From Marsupella aquatica (taxonomy: Eukaryota > Marchantiophyta), in contig OZ316897.1 in NCBI GenBank assembly GCA_973895155.1, positions 11,718,001 through 11,782,000 of the forward strand: DNA of 64,000 nucleotides, in the 5' to 3' direction. Position numbers and translations under genes: made by a program. Below, piece after piece: positions 1-12,800 of the stretch. How positions within the stretch are numbered: the first letter of the stretch is position 1; each line of letters opens with the position of its first letter. The notes under the pieces are model-generated. The model did no database searches. It was not told the DNA's origin and saw only the letters and a list, made by a program, of their open reading frames with translations.

Positions 1-1080
1 GAGCTTTTTTTTATCTGTGTAAATGGCAATCACAGTCATTCAAATGTGGGAACAGGGCAGATTTCACTTATATGAAGGTGGAAGCACAATATGGCAAACC
101 ATCATCTATCCTAGCCATCTGCTAATGGGCCCCTTTTTGATGATTTTCCATGATTTTCTATGAAAACCTAGACATGGCTTCAAAAACTTTGAGGTGGACT
201 CAAAAGCAGACTACTTGGTCCACTTCTATTTAGGACCTTGCATTTAGTTTATGGAGTCTTTGATTCTTTAGTGTATGCAATGGACCTGAGCTTTGCAATG
301 GGTGAACAATGACAATTTGTGCCCCAAAAATTCTTACAGAGCCACTTTAGGAGCACCTCCAACCTTATGGAATAGTTTGTTACTGGGTCCATTAAATACC
401 CAGGACTGACACAGGCTATTTTTGGTTCATTTTTAGTTCACTGGGTGAATCTTGTTGCTCATGCCAAAGCTCCTCCCCAAACCCTGATTAAATAATTGGA
501 AACATGGCTAGAAGGAGGCCAAGGGCAATGCGTGGGCATTAATGACAGTTTGCCTTGATTGTGGTTGCAAAAGGGAGCACACAAAGCCCTCCAACATGGA
601 GAACTATTATTGCCACAATTCTACCGTGACAAGACCTCAACACACTTGAAGCCAAAGAGATTTTCAATCCTACTAATTTTAGTAAAAGTAGATATCTACA
701 ACTATAATAAGGGATCCCGTGTTTTTTCGTCCTTCGCCCGAATACAAAAAAGCTCATAGGCAAGAAAGATCCATTTAGCTGTTTTCCCTAACTATTGATG
801 GAGGAAATGGACACCCCTAGTGCATATGTGCTTCCCCATGCTCCCCTGTAAATGCCCCGGACTGACTCCCTTTGGGCCAGCCCTCCTTGGGCCGTGCAAC
901 GCATGGGCACAGGGCTTGTTTTTTCATAATAACAGAATCCAAATCTTGGCTGTGCATTCTTCTTCATGAATGCCATTAAAATTGTGAGGAGAAAAATCAC
1001 AACGAGCAGTAGGAGCAGGGCATTTTGAGTAGTAATGCCCTGAAAACAAGAATTTCAAGTTGAGTTTTGAGGGGCTATTA
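1..1080. other. Gene-free left flank
   Basis: I see no gene here. Open frames are short, with no splice-linked conserved protein in any of them. The stretch is moderately AT-rich and has no obvious terminal repeats. It may be intergenic DNA or decayed transposon. Confidence 0.5.
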
Positions 1081-1089
1081 TTGCACATA

Positions 1090-1194
1090 ATGCGTTGCCA
1101 ATTGGATCTTGATATACTTAAAGGCCTAAGAGCATCTCCAGGGCAGGGCTTTGCTTAGGCCATTAAGTGTATCAAGATCCAATTGGCAACGCAT
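1090..1194. repeat. 41-bp foldback (inverted repeat, 23-bp loop)
   Basis: The left arm (1090-1130) is the reverse complement of the right arm (1154-1194) at 39 of 41 positions, around a 23-base loop. The arms begin ATGCGTTGCCAATTGGATC. An RNA from either strand would fold into one long, nearly perfect stem. A tiny MITE or a young small-RNA hairpin both fit; the sequence does not decide. Confidence 0.85.
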
Positions 1195-1498
1195 GAAAGA
1201 AAGCCATGAGGGGAACTTAAGACACTATGTGTTCACTTTATTCAGAATCATTTCTCTCCCATATACTAAGACTTGAAAACTTTGTTCAAGTGGTAGAAAT
1301 TAAAGTCATTGGTTAATCTAAGAGATAACAGAAATCAAAAATTAAAAGGTTTCAAAATGAGTTCACAATAAGATACCAAAAATGAAAGAGGTCCAAAAAT
1401 TAATAAAAAATCTATATGATACAAAGGATGTCCCTTGGTAAGGCAAATTGAAATACAAAAAAACATGAAAGGTGTATCCACCATACAGGCTTAAAAAA

Positions 1499-1600
1499 AA
1501 AGCCCCACAAACATAAAGAAAATAAAATGCAGAAGTCGGCGTATAGGCTTCAAAACATAAGCCCCACAAACATAAAGAAAATAAAATGAAGAAGTTGGCG
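1499..1600. repeat. Imperfect tandem duplication, period about 59 bp
   Basis: A unit beginning AAGCCCCACAAACATAAAG at about 1500 recurs at about 1559. The first 42 bases match with about two mismatches. It lies in the promoter-side flank of the V-ATPase gene, with no coding meaning that I can see. Confidence 0.75.
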
Positions 1601-1619
1601 TTGCGAAACTTGGTCCTGG

Positions 1620-2460
1620 ACATAGATGTTGTGGTGGCATAACGCGGCACATGCCACATGCGGAGTCATTTCGCCATCGCCGTCGGACGGACCTTGCGAG
1701 TCACCGTCGCCGTCGCCGTCGCCGTCCCGCCCCTTCCCTCCGCGTCCCCGGGGCCAAATCGACTGTACGCTCGCGGCCATGGCTTCCTCGCTCGGGCCAC
1801 TTCGTTGTTGAGCCTCGTCGAGGCTGGAGTGGAGGACTCGATCGATTGATCGAAGCGCTCATTCTTCACCAACTCCGACAAGGTCCAATTTCCTTCCTCT
1901 TCCACCAGATCTCATCTCCTCGTTTTGCGTCTTTGTTGCCATGTCAAACTTGCTTTCGCGACAAAACTAGATCTGATTTCGTTTACCTCAATCTCTCTCT
2001 CGCTCTCTTTGTCTTTGTCTGTGTCTGTGTCTGTGTGTGTCTGTGTCTGTGTCTGTGTCTTTCGTGGCAGGGAAGCCAATTGGATTCGAGCCCCGGGTGA
2101 GAAGAGCGAAGCGCTCGCTCTTTCTACTTCGGGAGCTCGAGCCGGGGTTTTGTTTTGTTGACTAGTACTCATCGTCATTCGTCATGATTCTTTCAGGGTA
2201 TTGCGATCTGTAGGAGAAGTAGACGGTAGGATTGGGTGAAGCTGTTCGGACCTGACTTTGAGGGAAAGATGTTTGGTGGAGGATGATGATGGTCCGACCC
2301 CGAGTGCGTTTCACGGATGCGCTTCTAAAGCCTGGTAGAGAGTAGATTAGGTCGTTGGCGGAGGATTGAATTTGAATTGGAAAGGAGGAGGCGAACCTAG
2401 AGGAGCGGGAGGAGGAGATTCGGTTTCAGAGTGTTGGTTTGACCAGACCGGAGCGGCAAG
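1620..2460 (+). promoter_or_regulatory. Probable promoter and 5' leader of the V-ATPase subunit a gene
   Basis: Base composition turns GC-rich at 1670-1800, with GTCGCC hexamer runs near 1705-1730. A pyrimidine tract of CT/TGTCTG repeats follows at about 1990-2062, as is common in plant 5' UTRs. A plausible 5' UTR intron runs from GTGAG at about 2096 to TTTCAG at about 2197. No TATA box or start site can be fixed. This role is inferred from position and composition only. Confidence 0.4.
1988..2062. repeat. CT / TGTCTG microsatellite
   Basis: A run of CTCTCT passes into repeated TGTCTG hexamers. It lies about 400 bp before the V-ATPase start codon, inside the likely 5' UTR or its intron. Confidence 0.85.
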
Positions 2461-5400
2461 ATGGTGAGGATGGAGCTCTTCCGCTCGGCGGAGATGAATC
2501 TGGTGCAGCTGATCATCCCGTCGGAGTCTGCGCATGACACCGTGACGTACCTTGCGGAGTTGGGACTTATTCAGTTCAAGGATGTGCGGATCCATCCATC
2601 CTTCCTCCTTGCTTCTCTTCCCTTTCCTCTCGTCGGATGGAATAATTAGGGCTGAATTCCTTGGCTTTTTTCTTTTTCTTTCTCGTTCCGGACAGAGAGG
2701 CTGTTCCGGGGCTTCTTCAGGCAATCTAGATTAATGCCATCGATTTGTTCAGCTCTGGGTGTACTTAAGTGCAAGTGGTTGAGTGATCTCGGATCCTAGT
2801 GCAGAAACTTTTATGTGCTTGCCATGTTGCTCATCTCATTGAGGCTCACTTGTTCGCTTCAGGATGCCTCCATTTGATTAGTAGGCCATGTTCTGGTATT
2901 CTTTAGATTTTTATCTGATTGTGACCTCACCTCTGCCCATCTGGTTAGTCTAGGCATGTATCTTGGTTTGGATGTGATGTGATGTTCGTTGCATGTTCTT
3001 TCTCGAGGGGCCCTACTGAAAGTAGTGCTTGAATCTGGTTTGGATGGCAGCTCAATCCGGACAAGAGTCCCTTTCAGCGAACGTATGCCAATCAGGTACA
3101 GGAACTTGGGGACTTTTTTGGACTCTTGTTTGTCAAATGGAACCTCTTAACCACTTACGCAATGCTCATTGTTGGGAAACTTACTTTTTGAGTTTGTCAA
3201 GGTTTAGTCAACACCCATGGTTGGAAAAAGCGGAATTCGGCTCCTTTTTCGCATGGTGGACTCTAAAGGCGGGGTTGGTGAATGACAGGTGAAGCGCTGT
3301 GGGGAGATGGCAAGAAAATTGCGCTATTTCAGAGATCAAACAGGCAAAGCGGGTCTAAATCCAATTGCTAGACCTGCACTAGAGGGCGACGTCGATCTAG
3401 ATGAACTTGAGGTATAGTGCGGTGTAAATGAGTTATTCTTATATCACTTTGGATGCGTAGACAAAGCCGTCTCACCACAACAAATTTGAATAAAGGAGCT
3501 ATACTCCATTAACGAAGCAGCACAACGCGTGGCTTTTATGGTCGTAATGTTGTCTTGAAAACCTAGAACTCTCTAAACACCAATGCCGTGGTAGTTCAAT
3601 TTTTTTAAATCCCACTCCATTGCTACGTATTCAGGTGAAACTTGGTGAGCTGGAGGGCGAACTTCTTGAAATACTGGCAAACAGTGAAAAATTGAAGCGA
3701 ACCCACAGTGAGCTTACGGAGCTCCATCTGGTACTGCAAAAGGTGAGAATTCAGTTTTGCCCGTAAGATAGTGTCCTTTGCTTTCCTCGTTGCTGTGGTT
3801 CTTCTATGGCTCCTGCTTTTTATTCAGGACAGGGAATTTTGGTGAGGAATTTGGAAAGCAATTCGCAAAATATAGAGGCAAATAACGTGCAACCTGTCAT
3901 GGTTTGGCCGTCTTACTTCTTGTGGTGTGGCATATAGGCGAGTTCATTCTTCAGCTCAGCCCGTGATAATGCAACTGAACAGCAGCGAAGGGAATTGGAA
4001 GGTGCACCAGGAACAGGGGAAGATATGGATAGGCCTCTTCTCCTAGAACAGGTGCAGTGCTATATGCTGCTTTGGTGATTAATTACACACCAGTCAAATA
4101 GCAAGACGAGAATGGCCTACTTACAATGATTGTAATGTATGAATGGATAGAGAAGAGAACATCAATCTCTGGTTTTTCTCGTCGTCACCTTTGAAGGTGT
4201 ACCGTAAATTTGCATGGAGCTGCTTCATGAGCATGAGTGTCCCTTTCAATTTTACACCTGGATTGGGCTTGATCTTTCAAAGGTGGCCTTCATCTGTCGA
4301 GGACTAAACATCAATACTTTTGGAAAGGTTTCTCGGCTTGTATATTTCCCCAACCCTGTTAATCTTGGCGATTGAGGGCACGCTAGTGTTGTCTATCTAA
4401 TGTGCCATTTGTATACAGGAGATGCAGACTGAGCCATCGAAGCAAGTAAGGTTGGGGTATATATCGGGTGTTGTACCAAAAGCCAAGGCTGTGCCTTTCG
4501 AACGCATTCTATTCAGAGCCACTCGTGGAAACATGTTTCTCAAGCAGGCACCCATTGAGGAGCCAGTTGTTGACCCAGCGTCAGGGGAAAAGGTACCAAA
4601 TTCCTCTTTGTTTTTCTTCCGGGAAGGTTGAGTCATAGATTAATAACTTCACTCCATTATGGTAACCCTCTAATACGCATGATCAGGTTACCTGTTAGGG
4701 TGTTTGCATCGCATGGGATGCGAGATGGGTTCATAAAATATTTTCTTGATATGTATGTTAAGGTTCCGTTTTCTTCTACCGCTTCGCTGTGAAACTCATT
4801 GACAGTCCTTCTGATGTTCAGGTTGAGAAAATCGTATTCGTCGTATTTTTTGCCGGAGAGAGGGCTCGCATGAAAGTTTCGAAGATCTGTGAAGCTTTTG
4901 GAGCAAATCGTTACCCATTTCCAGAAGAGCCTAGCAGGCAACGGCAAATAAAGGCTCAGGTGAGGTCATTGTACAATTGTTTTCATTGCTTTCGCCCCCT
5001 AAGTGCTGTTAGTATGTTTCCCACAGGTTCTTACTGAGAGCGTTCCTTAGGCACCGGCTCCTGTGGTTGTGTTGCACACAACACAACATTGACATTCGGT
5101 TTTGTTCTGCAGGTAGCATCCAGATTAGCCGAGTTACAAACCACTCTTGAGGCTGGCTCTCATCATCGTGACAATGTTTTAACAACCATCGGTTACAATT
5201 TGGAGAAATGGACTGTTTTGGTAAGTCGGATATCTGGCTGCTGATAGTGGGACAATGACCATCTTACTTGATTGGTGACTTCGTCAGTTTTTGCTCAATC
5301 CAGCACCTGATGGGACTGTGGTTTGCCATCGTTGTGATGAAGGTTCGGCGTGAGAAGGCAGTTTATCACACTCTTAACCAGCTGAGTATTGATGTAACGA

Positions 5401-8400
5401 GAAAGTGTTTGGTGGCTGAGGGATGGTGCCCAATTGCTGCTAAGTCTCAGGTAGATAAACGTTGAAAACCGTTGCTACTGAAACCGTTATCTGGATATTA
5501 GCTATTACTTTCAATTCATTACACATTCCAGAACTGGCAATACTTTCACCTGTTTGGGCTGTGTGATTAGCAGGATTTGTTCTGGTTTCCTGTCCAAGAA
5601 TTGAGTCTCGGTGTGGCTCTTTTTGACAACGTCGTGGTGCTCATGTTTGGACGAGCAGATTCAAGATGCTTTGCAGCGGGCAGCTTTCGACAGCAACTCA
5701 CAAGTAGGGACAATTTTCCAGGTTCTTAAGACAAGCGAACAACCGCCTACCTACTTCAAAACCAACAAATTCACAGATTCCTTCCAGAATATTGTGGATG
5801 CATACGGGTATGCACTCCTGTTATACTCATTTTGTCAAAGGCGAACATTTGTCCATTTCGCTGGCCAACAAGTCGCGAATCCTTGCTGTCTGGTTGCATC
5901 ATTCGCTACCATTGCTGTCCAGACTGCCTTGGAATTGGGTTTTCGAATTCCTGGTCAACTTTGACTAAAAAGATACCTTTAAGGTGGGAGACCAAGATTT
6001 TAGGGCTATTGAGTTTTAACCTATGGGTCTTTGTCAAGGCCTTTCATTACTTTTCTGATCTTGGACTTCTGTAATACCAGGGTGGCACGCTACCAGGAGG
6101 CCAATCCTGCTGTTTTCACCATAGTGACCTTCCCTTTCTTGTTTGCCGTAATGTTTGGTGATTGGGGTCATGGGTTGGCCCTACTAGCGGCGGCATTTTA
6201 TCTTTTGTACAATGAAAGAAAGTTCTTGAGTCAGGTAAGAGAATTGAAATCGAATCAATATTTACATACTTAAATTTCTCGTCCTTCCCTTATTGGTGAC
6301 CTGGTTAGATTACACTGGTGACTTTATGCACATACACTTCGGAGTCTATTTAGGACGGGGCTCTCAGTCTGCAACAGCTCCCTTACTAACCTTGGCAAAT
6401 TTTAGGACTTTTTTTCATGTTGTCTCTTCTCTTGATGCGGTCTTGACAAGCTTTGACTCCTGTGCAGAAATTGGGAGACATCATGGAAATGGCATTTGGA
6501 GGAAGATATGTGATTTTACTAATGGCCATTTTCTCCATTTACACTGGCTTCATCTACAACGAATTCTTCTCGGTCCCGTTTAACATCTTTGGGAACTCAG
6601 CCTATACATGTAGAGATGGCATCGATATCCCGTGGGATCAGTGCACGTAAGTTTCTCTTCTCATTCCATCGCTGGATTCTTGTGGTTCTACAAATCCTCA
6701 ACCTCTACGTTTAAAATCTCATCGTCGAAAGTGGTTGACAGGTCGTATTGTAAAACTTTAAGGCACTCAAGTACTTTTGAGATAGAGTTTGCAGTGAATC
6801 TCAAAGCTTGAAAACTTTCTAGAAATTCTACTGTGGCTGATCGCGTGAGTGATTGAGTGAATAAGGTTACTGATGCCAAATCGATCGGATCTAAAGGGTT
6901 TTCAACACAAGATTACCAAGGGGAGTTCTTTCACAAATGAAGGAGCCTTGCCGGATGAGGAATTTGCTAGATCTTCAATGGAAACAAACTCATGCTAATT
7001 GCAAAAATGGATGGGGTTTTCTAGGGAATGTTGTAAGGATCTCAAGAGCCTGAGTAGCGATTGTGCCCCGTACTTCCGCTGTCTGAAGTCTGTTGTTGAA
7101 CGGGTTTTCTGCACTTGCACATGGCCCATGGTTTAAAACTGCACCAAATGATAATGGTCTGGACCATATATTGACTTTAGGGTCTCCACTTCTTTGCAGA
7201 TCGGCTACTGGTGTGGGCTTGGAGAAACTGGGAAATGATCCATACCCCTTCGGTGTTGATCCGGCGTGGCATGGATCTCGATCAGAACTACCTTTCTTAA
7301 ATTCGTTGAAGATGAAAATGTCAATTCTGCTTGGCGTTACTCAAATGAATCTTGGGATTCTCCTCAGCTTCCTGAATGCCAAGTTCTACCGTAGCAGTCT
7401 CGATATTTGGTACGACATCTACTTTTTTCTTTGGATTTTACCATTATGGACCCTAAAGTCTAGCTGGATTTGCAAGTTCTGTATATGATTAGTAGCTATC
7501 GCATTCTATTCAGACGATTGTCTTCTGTGTTACTAGTTTTGAATACTGACGATGGGAAACTGACTATGTGATTCTTGGCAGGTACCAGTTTATACCGCAG
7601 ATTCTATTTCTTAATTCGCTTTTTGGATACTTGTCCTTGCTCATCGTCATCAAGTGGATTACAGGGTCTCAGGCAGATCTGTATCATGTGATGATATACA
7701 TGTTTTTGAGCCCCTTGGATCCTCTTGCTGAAAATCAACTATTCCCAGGCCAATCAACTATCCAGGTATTGACCAGTGTCTGATGTCAAGGCAACATTAA
7801 GCAATACTGTTAATCATTTCTGTCCTCTTCGTGGTAAAATTTATTTGGATGAAAGATTCTAGTCCTTTTGACATGTCTCGTGCAGGTTATATTGCTTGCA
7901 GTTGCATTCTGTGCCGTGCCGTGGATGCTCTTGCCCAAACCTTTTATTCTCAAGAAGCAGCACGAACAGGTATACCCTCTGAACATCTTCCACTGCTGAA
8001 TACTTTCAATCTCTCGTTGTGAATCTCACATAGAGCCGAAAGCCTTTTTGACGCTCGAGAGTTGAAAAGTGTGTACTTGTAGCTACAAGTCTAATCCTTG
8101 ACACTGGTGGCCCTTATGACGAGCAAGATGATAAGATTAGGTCACTGAATTGTTTGCTTGTCTCGTTCTTTTGGCACATGCCCCTTGCTTCATGATGTAT
8201 GTATACAAAATCAATCAACTTTATAACGTTTCTAATACATTTCACATTTTATTTGTTTCAAGTATTATATAGAACTCAATTGAACTATAAATGCGACCGT
8301 TCGGTATGGCAGCGAGGCGATACATGAATTTTAGTGTTTCATTTGCCGACGGGAGCACACCAGGTACCTGTACAGAGGGTTACGGTCTCGATTACTGTCC

Positions 8401-9258
8401 ACGTTTTACTGAGTAGTTGACAACGTGATCTGCAGAAAATGGCTGGACGTATGTATGGAGTACTAGGAGTATCAGACACAGATTCTGTGGATGATGAGGA
8501 AGAGCACGAGGAATTTGAGTTCGGTGAGATATTTGTTCATCAAATGATCCATACGATCGAATTCGTTCTAGGCGCAGTCTCCAACACTGCCTCATATCTC
8601 CGTCTCTGGGCTCTGAGGTGAGGATTTTGTAACCTGAACCTAGGAGCATAGTTTGTTTGTTCGCCTGTCTGGCTTTGCTGAGGGATGCGTTGAGGCATAC
8701 AATTCAGTTATGAAAGTTTTGGCATTGTTTCTAACTTTTATGTGTTGATTGTGTTGCTTTCGATGCAGTCTTGCCCATGCACAGCTGTCTGTTGTGTTCT
8801 ACGAAAGGGTTTTGCTGCTTTCATTCGGGTTAGTAACTCTAAGCCGAAACGTTTTGTTACTGAAAACCTTGCCGGATATTTGTACCTGAGAATGTGGATT
8901 TCGTCTTGTGTTGAAAGTTTGTGAAACTAAATTGTCTACTTAAACTAGAATAGGTCAAACTGGCCAAAATGATTAGATGTGTGAAAGACTCTGTAGAGTA
9001 TCCTCGCCGTCTGTCCTCCTGTTTTTACAATTGATTGCTGTCAAAATTTGCAGGTATTCGAACTGGATCATTCGTCTTATTGGAATTATAGTCTTCCTTA
9101 TTGCCACCATAGGGGTGCTATTGCTCATGGAGACCCTAAGTGCATTCTTGCATGCACTTCGACTTCACTGGGTTGAGTTTCAGAACAAGTTTTACTTTGG
9201 TGACGGTTACAAGTTCCAGCCATTTGCTTTCGCTGCACTCTCAGAAGAGGACGATTAG
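2461..9258 (+). CDS. VHA-a: V-type proton ATPase subunit a (complete, 18 exons, 815 aa)
   Basis: Membrane stator subunit of the V0 sector. With the c-ring it forms the proton path of the vacuolar or trans-Golgi proton pump. Exons: 2461-2583, 3051-3095, 3289-3411, 3635-3742, 3938-4051, 4419-4592, 4822-4959, 5113-5220, 5343-5450, 5659-5807, 6081-6234, 6468-6646, 7200-7409, 7582-7765, 7886-7969, 8436-8617, 8769-8828, 9054-9258. All are GT-AG with matching phases and total 2448 nt, the usual plant length. The N-terminus reads [20 protein letters not shown]. The cytosolic half has [17 protein letters not shown] and [14 protein letters not shown]. Membrane segments start near [20 protein letters not shown]. 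The proton-path arginine lies in [18 protein letters not shown], formed across the junction of exons 16 and 17. The start is chosen because it opens the conserved N-terminus and the frame runs cleanly to TAG. The isoform (tonoplast or Golgi) cannot be told. Confidence 0.97.
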
Positions 9259-9303
9259 GTGCATCTAGGCATCTGCCATAGAGGACCTGATATAGAATTG
9301 TAA

Positions 9304-9397
9304 TATTGATTTAGAATGTGTCATGATGTGTGAAATAATGGATGTTTGTATTATTGATTTAAAATGTGTCATGATGTGATAGATAATGGATGTCTGT
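9304..9397. repeat. 48-bp tandem duplication in the V-ATPase 3' UTR
   Basis: A unit starting TATTGATTTAGAATGTGTCA at 9304 recurs at 9352 with a few mismatches. It begins 46 bases after the stop codon, so it should be within the 3' UTR. The 3' end of the transcript is not otherwise resolvable. Confidence 0.8.
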
Positions 9398-9861
9398 CTT
9401 GCACTTACATTCTAGATATGAGTAATCTGCGATCCTGTTAACGGTTGTATTTTTTTATGTATGTACTGTCTTGATCTTTTTTCTAGAGGAACAGTAGGCA
9501 TGAGGGATCTTATTTGTAAATGTTTCAAAACATTGAAATTGCGCCGGGGTACCATTCGGAACTTCGGGACTTCCTTAGGTGGATGCATCGGAAAACTTAG
9601 TGAAATTGCGTTCGGAAAATGGCCAAATCTATACTAAAACCGTCGATGAAAATCGCAGTTGGTTTTACCAGATCACAGTAGCACTTGGACTTTACAATTT
9701 CACGTGATCAGTTGAACTGGGGTACATTAAAGTGTGACTAGTGCTGTGTATGCGCATGGTATTTAGCAGAATATATTTTATTCAGCATTACAGCACAGGG
9801 TGGTTTTGTCCAATCCACGATTGGGATTCCACGGTCACTGATGATTATACTGAAGTAAAAG

Positions 9862-12800
9862 CTAGTCCTGTGGAGGAGTAACATCGGTGGTTAAATGCTC
9901 CTCTGCTGCAACTGTAGATCCTGTTGGGTCCTGGTCTCCATCTGAGGTCATGGTCGCGGGTGTATCCATTGGTTCTAGATCAGGGGGTAAGGGAGGAGCA
10001 GCACTAGTAGATTGTGGAGAAGCAGTGGGAGCAGAGTCTACTGTCGCAGAGGATGGTCTCCTTCGAGTCGGGCTGGTAGAAGGCACGGTGGACGCTCTCC
10101 TGGAGTAGTTAGCTCCAGTAACGATTCGAGTCGGGCTGGGGGAAGGCACGGTGGACGCTCTCCTGGAGTTGCTAGCTCCACTAACGGTTCGAGTCGGGCT
10201 GGGGGAAGGCACGGTGGACGCTCTCCTGGAGTTGCTAGCTCCACTAACGGACTGCCTCTGAGTAGTAAGATTGCTAGGAGGACCATTTAGCTCAGAGATG
10301 TTAGGGGCGACCTGGCTCCCAAGAAAGGTAGTTTCAAATCTGGATGATTTTCTGCGTTGGGTGTTGACACCAGCTGGAAGGAAAGTAGAGCTCCTTCTCT
10401 CAGTACCAGAGGTTGAGCCAGCAGCTGGGTCAGCTTTCGCAAAAGTTGATTTTCTCCTTGGCATGGGTTCAGGCCCTTCGCCAGGAGGATCAACAGGAAC
10501 TGGGTCAGCAGTCTCGACTATCCTGAGCGACGATTTCCTGCGACGAAATGCAGCAGGAGGAACCGGATCAGCACCTGGTAATTTGGCTCCAGTAGCAGCG
10601 CCAGACGTAGCACCAAGCTGAGTACTAGCCGGAGTCGAGTCTACGAGCTGGATGGAAGGGGATGGTGACTGACGACCGCTGGCATCATTTCCTGGATCTG
10701 GCGAAGATTCCTCAGAAAGTGTTGGTAGCGTCGTATTTGGGGCAGCCAGGGGAGGACTCAATGATCTGCGTCGGTCACTTAAAACTGTTGGAGCGTCCAC
10801 GCCGGTGATTTTCTCAGTAGCTAAAGTAGAATTTTCGATTTGAAGTGACAAGACCCTGGGATGGGCACTAGGAGGCCCCGGGCTCGATGAATTCCGACGG
10901 AGGGAGTCAGGAGTATGCTCGGGTTGAGCGGTAGCTAAGTGCGATACGGGACTCAATGATCTCCTACGGATGGGAGAATCTGCTCGGGGAATGAGCGAAC
11001 AACCGTCAATTAGTACAGGTGCCGGTGACGTGCTGGTTGTCATGGCAGTAGGGCTGGAACCTCTCCTGCCAAGAGGAATGGGGCCAGTGCGACTGGTCTC
11101 CGCTTTGGCTTTGGCAAGATCAGCTGAAAGCTTTAGGTCTAAGGCTTCGGCAGTTCGAGGTACCCAGGACGTACCCAGCTTTTCTCTGGACAAAAATGGA
11201 TCACGGGAGGTTCCCATGTCGTTAAGAACATCGGAGAAATTAGTGACCTTGGGGTTAGCCGGAGGTTTCTGGCTGGTTAGCTGAAAGGCACTAGTTCTTC
11301 TGAGATTCGGGACACTCTTTGGTCTCCTTGAAGGTATCTCCTCAACAGGGCCCACTTCTTCATAGAGAGATTCAGAAAATTGGACTCCAGGCGATCGGAC
11401 TAATTCCTCGCCGGAGGAATCTTCGAAGATACTCTGAGTCCGGCCTCGAGGCAGGTAGTTAGAAGTTGTCGACAGGCGGGAGTCTCTCTGCAAATTTTGT
11501 ATTATTTCGTCCTTCTTCCTCAGCTCCTTCTTCATTTCACTAACTAGAATATTCAAGTCCACGATTATGGCTCTGTCTTTGTCACTCTGTGGTTCTGGGG
11601 ACCAGCGACTGTTTTGAATAAAGGTGTAGCGTGAAGTTGCTGCTGCTGGAATGCTGCCCCGGTGGAGATAGGGCTTTAGAATATGAGCTACTGGAGTGCT
11701 GGAACGGAACTGCTCCCTGACTTTCTCGTCTTCTTCAAACAGTTCAGTTTCATTTATTACTGGAGAGGAGGCTCTGGAGAGTTCTGCTGAGGAAACAAGC
11801 GAGGCCTGTATCTTGCTGGATGGCGTATAATTTCTGGTTGATCTCGAACACCTGGAGATGGAGTTGCTTTGGTTGTCCTGTTGGGGTGAAGTCTTTATTG
11901 GCCTCACGTAGTCTATTGTTGACCGGAGCCGCCTTTCCGGCTTGGCAGCAATAGCTTTCCAATAGGTAACATCGCCCTGCAAGCGAGCACAACAATCTCA
12001 TGGACAGATTAATTGTCCATTCACTGATAGATTCATTGAGACAGGAACTGAAAGTTGAGGTCGTGTCTGAGTTCCACGATTAACCCATTATTTTGCTTCA
12101 CTGTGACCGACTCAGGGCTAGACCAATCAGGTGTGCGTTCCTTAGAAATGTTCATCCCGTTCTAGTGAAACCATTGACGGTGCCTAAGACTGAGTCGCTG
12201 CCAAGTCTGCTGGACAGTCGATGAATGGCACATCAACACGCGCTGAACGATACAAGGACGGGGTGTTGCCGCATCATCCCAAGATGTCCTAAACAGGGCT
12301 GAAATGAATGCTTGACGTGACTCTAACAAAATTTGAAAGACAGGAAACGCAGAAATAGACGATGGACAATTAGTGAGGAGAAAGAACAGGGATACGCAAA
12401 TCAAGACGGCCATCTAACATTTGACGGGCCCTTCTTTAGTTCTTGGTGATATCGAGGGTAAGTTACGAGTCAATGGACTCTCGTTTTACGAAAGGACCTG
12501 GATGTAGTGAATTGAGAAAAGGAAGCGGCTGAGCCAAAGGAGTCATGCCAATTTTAGCAGATAAATACACTTCCAAAAATTCTCGCTTGTCAAAATCATG
12601 TAAGGTGACAAAATTTCATGTGGACTGGATGCACACAGTTGCTGGGAATTAAAGCGAAAATCACTTAGAAATTACCTCTGACGTCATTGATCAGCTCTAT
12701 TGAGCTTCCTAGAAGCTAGGCGATGGGTTTCGGAACACACCTGTAACTTCTGGGTCATGAAGGCCAAGCGTTTTGTATTGCGTTGACCGTCGTTATACTC

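Noticed and set aside
1651-2178. Overlapping frames of 60-149 codons around the CT/TGTCTG tract
   Set aside because: They come from microsatellite and GC-rich hexamer repeats in the 5' leader and have no conserved content.
10038-10286. Frames on both strands across the CFAP57 tail repeat
   Set aside because: Shadow frames created by the 63-bp periodicity of the true coding repeat.
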